Assembly (NCBI RefSeq): GCF_018691265.1
Contig: NW_024881272.1
Coordinates: forward strand, 25,905,323 to 25,969,322
DNA from: Tyto alba
Lineage: Eukaryota > Chordata > Aves > Strigiformes > Tytonidae
Direction of reading: 5' to 3'
Length of the DNA: 64,000 nucleotides
The position numbers and the translations under genes are program-made. Shown here in pieces: positions 56,393 through 64,000 of the stretch. A model generated the notes under the pieces. It searched no databases. It was not told where the DNA came from and saw nothing but the letters and a program-made list of their open reading frames with translations. Position 1 is the stretch's first letter. Every line of letters starts with the position of its first letter.

Positions 56393-59300
56393 GGCTTCAG
56401 TGTAACTTGGTGGAAGGGTTTTCTCCTGTCCTTTCATTAAGGATGGATTTCATGATCTTCCTTAAATAACAACAAGCCTTCTCACGAGGAATCTCCCACC
56501 TGAAAACTGATTGCACCGTCATTAGGAAATATGAGGCCAAGAAGCCAGAAGAAAATAGCTGGAGCACAGGTTAGTGCAAGCGCCAAGGCCCTGCAGAGCA
56601 AATGGCACCTGCGTTTATGGGGTGGGAGGAAAGGGGGGGGATTGGAAGTCATTTCTGAACACAGAACGAAGCTTTAGGCATCGGGGCACTGCCTGGGAGA
56701 GTCGGGCACCGGCACCGTGCCAAGCTGCTGGCCACAGCCTGGCCATGAGCCTGGCTGTGGAGCAACGCCCCATCCTTCGTGTCCTGCACCTCCTTGGTGT
56801 TAAGAGGAACATCACATCTCATTTCAGTCTGGCGTAGTACAGCATCCTCCTCTCCAGTCCTAAATTTGATGAGTCTGGCTATTGCCTGGGAGAAGGAGGA
56901 AAAGGAAGAAAAAACAACTGGTCAACCATTTCCATGTGAATCACAACCAAGATGGACAAGAGGAGGAGAAGGAAAGAGTTGGCTGGCTTGGTGAGGGTGG
57001 ATCGTTTCAGGAAATAATTATCCCAGATGCCAGAATAGGAGAAAATTAAAAGAGTAAACTACAATCAGACGTTAAGTTGCTTTTCTTCTGCTAATTGAAA
57101 TAATGTTTTCTCTCTTACTCACCACTCTACCCCTTTCAGATGCTAATCCCTATCAAACATGGACTTACAATTATAAATTCATAGGCATCTTTCCCAGGAG
57201 CAGAAATTGCATTGCCCTGTAACCTCTAAGATGAGGTCTTAATAGGAATTCACGAGTAGTCGCTGGTAAAGCTTCATTAGCTGGAGAGAATAGACAAGGG
57301 CAAGTTGCAGTGCTCCCTAACCACTCTAGGGAAAAATTAATTTAAATTACTTTGTAAAGTAACAAGGCCAGATAATGTGTTTCCTTCTTGGATTATTGTT
57401 TTCCAACACCCTAATGCATGCGTAGATTAGGTTGCTCTGCCTGTCTTGATGATGGCCCATGCTAAATTGTGGTTTATGGAGAGCAGCAGCCTTTGGAAGG
57501 AGAAACACCAACCCCTCAGGCTAGAGCTGGATGGAGCTGACGTGAGGATCTGGCAGTTTCTCACGAAGTTAAGTTGCTCAGAGGTTGTTGGAGAGGCAGG
57601 TAGCAGCCACCTCCAGTACTATTTCAGCACAGCTTAGAAGAGGAGCCTGGCTATTGAAGGTGACACTTCAGCGTTTCCCTGGTTGAACACTGGTCCAAGT
57701 CAGTGGAAGGAGTCCTGCTGATTTGGACAACTCCATATTTGCTACCTGGAGGCCAGATTCTGATCAATGCTGAGCCCCCTGCTCCCAAGGCCTGGACCAG
57801 CATGAGAAACCTTTCCCAGAAACCACCATCCCTCAGCAAAGTTACCCATGTGAGGCTGATTCCCAACCACTTAAAACCTAAAATGCACTAAAATATGCCA
57901 AAAACTGAGCCTGCACCCCCAGGATGGGGAGGGTGGGGTGTGAGGTGGGATAGCTACAATTTCACACACACCCCCTTGAGCATTTGCCAAGCCTCCTCAA
58001 AAGGAGCTATAATTCTCTTCCCCTGGCACCAGGCTGGATGCTCTTCGTGCTGGGCTTGCAATTTGGTGTGGTTTTATGGAGCTTTGCAGCGAGCCAAGCA
58101 AGGGGCCACGGGAAGATGTTGCGATAAGGGCTTGGCAGAGGGGCTGGGACTCTTCCCAGCGCCCTGGGCTCACGGCCCGGCTTTGGTGGGTGCTGCCAGC
58201 ACCTGGCGTTATTAACCTGCGAGCTGTCACGCAGAATAGGCCTGTCTGGCTAAATCCTCGGGGGACACAAGCATCATTCAACGAAGAGACAAAGAGTTCA
58301 AAGAGCCTTTCGGGAGCAAACAGCGCTGATCATCTCAGCTGATTAAATAGGTTCCCAACAGAGCCGGGAGTCCTGGGAGACCAGACTGAAGCTGGGAAGA
58401 TTTATGGGGAGCTACCTGAATTGGAGAGGGAATATATCGATTTTATTCCCGGCTTCTGAAGGGGATTGGTGTTTTCTTCAGAGCAAAGATAGGGCTGGAG
58501 AGAGATGCATCGAAACAGAGGGGTAGATAAGTAGGTAAAGGGATGGATGGGCAGACTTCCAACCCATCTAATCATCTTCTTGTCCCCACTTACTTGGGGG
58601 AAGATAAAAACCCCTTTGCACCCAGATCTACCCTCTGTCAGCCTCCTATCCAAAGCTGCAACACTTCAAAATGGGATTATAATCCCCAAGGGTAAGGTTT
58701 CATCCCCCATCAGCAACCCATTGCCCTCTAAAACCTGATAAATTCCTTTGCTGGTGATGAGCCTGGGGTTTCGACAGCTTCAAGTGCTATTAAGTGCACC
58801 ACTGAGCCCTGCTTGGCTTTGCTGTCTTTCAACAGGCAGGACCCGGCCTCCTGGAAAGCAGAGGAGCACTAGGGAAGGCCATGTCCCATGAGGACACCCC
58901 TACATGACCCTCTGGGTCTCCAATGGGTAGAGAAGAGCCTAATTTCAGTAGGGTGCCCCTCTCAGCACCATCTGAGGAAGGTACTTTCCTTCCTCCAGCC
59001 TCCACAGCCTTACTGGGGCCAAGGGTGGGCCCTGGGCAGAGTGAACAGCCCCCCCCAATACAGGAGATCACCCTGAGCATCCCTGAACTGTGGGGTTCAA
59101 CCTGCCAGGGCCCTGCCAGCAGGCACCAGCCCTATTTATTTCTACGCTCACCAGCAAAAACAGCACATTTTCAGGTGGCATCTCTCTCCTCTTCCTTCTC
59201 AGCACCGGTGTTTTTGCCTGGCATCTGAAGGGAAAAAAATAATGGGGCCATCAGCAGTGAGCGAAACGCATCTAATAACCTCCACTTCTTTTCAACGAGC

Positions 59301-60237
59301 TCCAGTTGTTGCCTTACAAGTGTACTCCAACCTCAGCAAGTGCCAAACAAAAGCTCCCCTCTCCTCCTCCGTGCTTGTTAAACAGCCTTATTATTTCAGT
59401 GGGCTGCATCTGCTGGGTGGCAGCCGCAATTACCATAACACAGGCGCAGGATTTGGCCTGGATGGTTCACCCTCGACTCTGCAACAGGCTAGAGCATTGG
59501 GCTGGTTGAAAAATAAAATAAAATTAAAAAAAAAAAAAGGGGGGAAAAAAAAAGATCAAATGTATGAAGTCACTTTTCTGGCTGCCACACAAGCAAACAG
59601 ATGCAGGTAGCAGAGGAGATGGGAAAAACCACATCATCTTCTGCTCTGAGCAGTGGCTTCTGTTGCTGGGGAAAGGAGTAGGAGGGACATGAAAGGCCAG
59701 AGGGATTTCATGTGTGTCCAAGGGGTGAGAGAGGCATTTCTCAGGGTACATTGAAGTTGGGGGGAGCTTCTGGGGAGCCTTAGCCCCTTCCTGAAGCCTT
59801 GGAGGTTGCCAGCCCTGTCAGGATGCTGCCACAGCCACACTGGGTGCCATGAGATGGGGACAGGGAGACAGGGCTCCCGCAGGAGGGATGGGATGGATAG
59901 GGAAGGGCTGAACAACCCTGAGCTGTGCTGTTGTGCCTCAGTGGCTGAGAACAGGCTGCCCTCGCATCCAGCCCTGAATAGGTTTTGAGGACAAAAGGTG
60001 AAGACCCCTGAGAGATGCCTTTGCCTGGGACTGAGGAAGAGAGGCTGTTTCCAGGACTGGGCGGGCTGTTAATTAAAACTCTATAAATAGCAGAGCATTG
60101 GCACAGCCACTGGCTCTCCCACCGGGAAGTGTGATCCTTTGCAGGGTCGCCTTGCCCCTGCCAAAATCCCGGGGGACTTGGTAGCCCGTGTTCCCCTGGC
60201 CAGCTGGGGTCCTGTGACCACAGGCACAGAGCCCATC

Positions 60238-60514
60238 AGGAGAGGAGAGGAGAGGAGAGGAGAGGAGAGGAGAGGAGAGGAGAGGAGAGGAGAGGAGAGG
60301 AGAGGAGAGGAGAGGAGAGGAGAGGAGAGGAGAGGAGAGGAGAGGAGAGGAGAGGAGAGGAGAGGAGAGGAGAGGAGAGGAGAGGAGAGGAGAGGAGAGG
60401 AGAGGAGAGGAGAGGAGAGGAGAGGAGAGGAGAGGAGAGGAGAGGAGAGGAGAGGAGAGGAGAGGAGAGGAGAGGAGAGGAGAGGAGAGGAGAGGAGAGG
60501 AGAGGAGAGGAGAG
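60238..60514. repeat. (AGGAG)n pentanucleotide microsatellite, about 55 copies
   Basis: About 277 bp of uninterrupted AGGAG units, pure purine on the plus strand. The open frames across it on both strands (Arg-Arg-Gly-Glu-Glu or Leu-Leu-Ser-Ser-Pro repeats) are repeat artefacts. Confidence 0.98.
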
Positions 60515-60649
60515 AGGAAGCTTCAGTCCATAAATCCAATATACATAAAGCCAAGATCTTAATTTCTAAGTGTTTCAACTCGTCAATATTAGATATGCCT
60601 TTACCATACTTTATTCGGATAACACCCAGAAAACACTAAACCCCCTTAA

Positions 60650-61110
60650 GAAATCCCGTTTCTAACCCCCCCGAGCCCGGCGCGAGGGCGGGGCGGGGCC
60701 GCAGCGAGGGCGCCCTCTGGCGGCGGCGGGCGGATCCCCGGGCCCGGCCCCCCCGCGCCCCCCCGCGCCCCCCCGCGCCCCCCGCGCCCCCCCGCGCCCC
60801 CCCCACGCTGGCAGGAAGCGCTGGTGCTGCGGTCGGCTTTGATCCGCCGTTTATCGGCGAGAAAGGGGATCCCCGGGCGCTGTTCAAAGCAGGCGCCCGC
60901 CCAGAGGCGGCTGCCTGGGGCAGCGGTGGCGCGGGCGAGGGCGGGACCCCCCCCGCGTCACCCGCGTGGGTGCCAGACCGCGGCACTGCGAGGGCACCCA
61001 CTGCGAGCTGCTGCCGGAGAGCAGGTCCCAGCGCGCAGGGTGGGGGTGAGGGATGTTGCCCCAGCGCCGCCACCCTTGGGACCGTGTCGCCGTCGGAAGG
61101 GACAAAACAC
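60650..61110. promoter_or_regulatory. Orphan CpG island
   Basis: CpG-dense block with no recognised gene on either strand, 8.9 kb upstream of PDZK1IP1. It includes a C-rich minisatellite (60748-60804). It could be a promoter of an unseen transcript, a 5' or regulatory part of the TAL1 region, or a GC-rich repeat-driven island. Confidence 0.55.
60748..60804. repeat. C-rich 10-bp minisatellite (CCCCGCGCCC)n
   Basis: About 5.5 units of C-runs alternating with GCG inside the CpG island. The minus strand carries runs of 6-8 G with short spacers, so G-quadruplex formation is likely. Confidence 0.93.
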
Positions 61111-61559
61111 GCCGGGGCTCACACGCAGCGTGTGCTGTCTGGAGGAGGGGGGAGGCTGGGGGACACCATCCCCATTCCCCCCCCCCCATGCCTGCACGCA
61201 GCAAGATAGACAGCTCGGAGCGGCGACAGAGCCAGCTGGAGGGTAGGGACAGGGCAGGCAGCCCTCCCGCCCAGTGCCTGCCCAGATAGGAGCAACGGTT
61301 GTCACTTCTGGCACGCTGGGCACGCTCAGCCGTTCCCGCCACCCCAAAAAACACCGTGGGAAAAGCATCCGGTACCCGCTTGGGACACGTTGGTGCCACC
61401 CGACCTAGAAGCAGGGAAAAAGAAGCTCAGAGTTTGCTCAGAGGAGGCAGGGAGCAGCTTGGAAGTGATTTCTGATGATGCAACCAAGAGCAAAACCACC
61501 CCGGGTGTTTTATAGCGTGGGGACAACCAGCGGGGCAGCATGCAAGGGGCCGGGGACAC

Positions 61560-61880
61560 ATGTGTGTGAGCAAGTCATGGGCCTGGGTGGCTTGACGACA
61601 CACGCAGGACGGCATGTCCACATCCATCCAAATATGCGTATTTAGGACTGTGTCCCCAGAGCTGCATCCACAAACGTGCCCACAGGTGTGGGACGTGCGA
61701 GAATGAGTGCATGAGTTTGTGAGCATGTTTGTGCACCATCACGCGTGTAAGAGCACATGGGCCGTGCGTTTGTGAGCAAGTCAGGGTGCACGCTTGCCTG
61801 TCGTGTGCACGCACTCGTGCACGGGCAGGTACGTGTGGGGTGTGAGTACATTTGTGACTCTTGGTGCACACAAACAGCTA
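61560..61880. repeat. Degenerate TG/CA-rich region
   Basis: Loose repetition of TTTGTGAGCA, GTGCACGC and ACGTGTG-like words, with related phrases GTGAGCAAGTCA at 61565 and 61771. Probably a decayed minisatellite; the open frames here are by-products. Confidence 0.55.
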
Positions 61881-63481
61881 TGCTGCTGCGTGGCTGCTAA
61901 TGCACCTCCTGTGGTGCCTCACACCAGAGCCTCAGCCTTGTTCCTCGCCTGCTCCCTGGCCCAGCATCCACAGGGCACCACTTCACCAGCCGCACGCCCA
62001 CCGAGCACAGACAGAGCCCACCTCCCCACGACCCTGAGTGGCAGCTTCCCACCCACAGCACCCATGGCAGCACGCTGTTCACCGGCTCCAGCTGCCCCCC
62101 AGTCCTCCCCCATCCCCCCCAGCCTCCAGCTCCCATTTCAACACTGTTCCCAGGGCCAGGGCAGACTGCTCAGAGGAGCAATGCTGCGTTGATGGATGGT
62201 TGCAAGACGCACGACTGGGAAGGTGTTGATGTGTTTTGGTTCGGCTCCAGCAGCACATGAAGGGATGTATTGCTGGTGGGATGCAAGTGAAGGGCTCTGG
62301 AGATGGGACAGCTGCTGTAAAGCCTTGGAGGGGCAGCGGGTGAGACTGTGGCTGGACCTTTCAGACACGCAGGAGAACCTTGCCTCTGGTTTCGGTGGGC
62401 TCTGGCCAAGCCCTGGGGCAGCAGGGTGCTGCAGGTGGTGATGGTGGTGGAAGCAGAGCGGCTGGGGGACAGGGCTGGCCCTGCTCTCACCCCCAGGGCT
62501 TGGCCACCTCCCTAGCTATACCTCTGGGGTGGGATGCTCTGGTGTTCCATGCCACAGACACAGGGTGAACAGGGCACGTGGGCAGCCACGCTCTCCCAGT
62601 CACTCTAGGCTTGGCATTTTTGAAGTCACTCACCCCCAAAAGCCCAGCTCAGGCTCCCACATCAGGGAGGACCATGGCTCGACAGCACCTCACACAAAGA
62701 CCTGCCGTCCCCTCCTGCTGTCAACCTGCTCATTTCACGTGATGCAACACAGGATGCCCTGCCACAGCTTTCCCAGACGCCCTTGGGCAAGTCCCCAAAC
62801 CTCTCCCAGCCCCGTCAACAAGTCATCTCCTCCTCTTGTTTCCAGCATCCCTTAAGAAACACAATGCCAGCAGAAAGCTGCCTTTGAGTTTGCACTATGC
62901 ACACACCGAGGAGCACAGTACCGCCGCGGTTTTGCTGGCCGCTTTGCCAAAAGCCCTTTGGTGCAAGATCTATTCCCACCTTGGCACAGCTGGGTTAAGC
63001 TGGTGCCATGTGGGATTTACGGGAGGGCTGGGCAGGGAACGAAGCCCCTGTCCCCACCTCGTGCTGCCGGCCGGGCTTGGCCAGGCACATCAAAGTGCCG
63101 GGGCAGTTTTAGCCGCGCTCCAGACGCTCCCTCCCATTTCCTGCTGGATTCTCGTCTCGCTCCCTGCGCCCACATCAGCAAAACAGAGTGTAAAAATAGA
63201 GGCCGGGCTTCACCAAAACACAATAGTAAATTGTTCCCCGGAAAGGTCACCAGGGCGGCTGAGAATAGCTCTGAGAGCAGGGGAAAAGGAATTTCTACCA
63301 GGGGGACAAGTTTGAAAGTGCCTGCTGGACCCTCCATGGGAGGTTTCCTGCATCCCCATCAGTGGTGCAGATCCCTCTTTATGAGCCCCCAGGGTCTCAG
63401 AACATCCTCAATCTTCTCCCATCCATCCCCCAGCCCCACCGAGACAGAGCTTCCTCAGCACCAATTTTTGGATGGAAACTG

Positions 63482-63506
63482 AAAAAAAAAAAAAAAAAAA
63501 AAAAAA
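63482..63506. repeat. Poly-A tract (A25)
   Basis: Uninterrupted A run with no recognised retroposon body. Confidence 0.95.
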
Positions 63507-64000
63507 TGTGAGCAAGAAATAAGGTGAAGGGAGAGGCAGGAGGACTGGAGAGGAAGAAAAGGGCTGGGAGGAGAAAGGGGATGCTGCTTGCTGCTCATCT
63601 CCTCTCGGCGTGTGACAGCGCGGCGTCCCCTGGGCACCGCTGGCCGGCTGCAGCCTTTGTGCGGCAGTGGGAATGTCGGGGCTGAGCCCCGGGACGAGGA
63701 GCGTATCGAGCAGTCCCAGAGAGCCATAAATTACTCCCTCCTGTTGTCACTGGCCTGTAATGGCAAAGAGGCGAAGCTTTCTTATCGTCTGCCAGGGTGG
63801 GAATGTTTGGGTCCTGTCATTTCTGTGAGCATATTTAATTCAATAATGTGGGAATGCCCTTAACAAAACAGGTCCTTGCTCTTGGCTCTGGTGGTGTTCC
63901 CAGGCGGGGGTGCCAGTGCAGGCTGCCCTCAACATGGTTTTGCCAGAAAGGCTGCAAATAAAACCAGATAATGCGGCTTGAAAGTGAAAGCTGCCCATAT

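Larger units (their letters stand above)
51784..60237. other. Upstream flank of PDZK1IP1 toward TAL1, no gene seen
   Basis: About 8.4 kb with no supported exon on either strand. It holds a (TTCC)n tract (54655-54700), A runs near 54841-54852, 55299-55313 and 59527-59553, and AT-rich regulatory-looking segments at 56.2-56.5 and 57.0-57.45 kb. TAL1 is the expected next gene, but no bHLH exon was recognised. Confidence 0.65.
61111..64000. other. Right end of the window, no gene seen
   Basis: Non-coding sequence with a TG/CA-rich patch (61560-61880) and an A25 run (63482-63506). No TAL1 coding or clear 3' UTR signature was recognised, so TAL1, if present, lies further right. Confidence 0.6.

Noticed and set aside
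58555..58585. Possible CR1 LINE 3' end (TCCAACCCATCTAATCATC on the plus strand)
   Set aside because: Only a loose match to the CR1 tail, without the terminal octamer repeats or adjacent CR1 sequence.
60081..60639. Open frames of 165 and 166 aa across the (AGGAG)n array
   Set aside because: A pentamer repeat free of stops is open in every frame; the products are five-residue repeats with no other content.
60636..61073. 145-aa minus-strand frame in the orphan CpG island
   Set aside because: Gly/Ala/Pro/Arg-rich composition, no family similarity and no splice context; no TAL1 sequence in it.
51784..64000. TAL1 coding exons or bHLH domain
   Set aside because: Synteny predicts TAL1 to the right, but no open frame on either strand shows a bHLH motif; it is probably outside the window.

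Overview
The window looks like a vertebrate nuclear chromosome, most likely avian. Introns are short, CpG-island promoters are GC-rich, mammalian SINE/LINE repeats are absent, and the gene order matches the conserved EFCAB14 / CYP4 / PDZK1IP1 / (TAL1) block. The species cannot be named from this sequence. All coding calls rest on spliced exons with GT/AG borders and continuous phase. Homology was judged from remembered family sequence, not from a search.

Layout, left to right. 1-4.9 kb: the 5' end of EFCAB14 on the minus strand (two coding exons, the rest lies left of the window) with its CpG-island promoter. 5.2-18.0 kb: a complete 12-exon CYP4B-type cytochrome P450 on the plus strand (507 aa), starting only 1.4 kb from the EFCAB14 start codon, head to head. 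18-29.8 kb: intergenic sequence with simple repeats and a 77-bp tandem duplication. 29.9-37.9 kb: a second complete 12-exon CYP4B-type gene on the plus strand (508 aa), with every internal intron in the same phase as in the first. 37.9-44.7 kb: intergenic, with a GATA/E-box/ETS motif cluster near 40.5 kb. 44.7-51.8 kb: PDZK1IP1 (MAP17) on the minus strand, four coding exons, 118 aa, complete. 51.8-64 kb: no convincing coding exon. This stretch holds ETS/GATA and AT-rich regulatory-looking segments, a 277-bp (AGGAG)n array and an orphan CpG island at 60.65-61.1 kb. In other vertebrates the next gene to the right is TAL1, but no TAL1 coding sequence was recognised here.

Functionally, the two P450s are ER-membrane fatty-acid/xenobiotic hydroxylases of the covalently heme-linked CYP4 type. 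Each keeps the I-helix Glu, the ExxR pair and the Cys heme ligand. They appear to be a tandem duplication whose promoters have diverged: the first has a CpG-rich, TATA-less promoter, the second a TATA box behind a DR1 (HNF4/PPAR-type) element. A 90-bp part of exon 8 is almost identical between them (88/90), much closer than its flanks, which suggests recent gene conversion or strong constraint. PDZK1IP1 is a small apical-membrane protein with a PDZ ligand at its C-terminus. The non-coding flanks of PDZK1IP1 are where TAL1 long-range blood enhancers lie in mammals, and the GATA-rich clusters here are candidates for their counterparts. No wholly new system was found. The most interesting points are the conversion tract, the divergent P450 promoters, the candidate TAL1 enhancers and the orphan CpG island.
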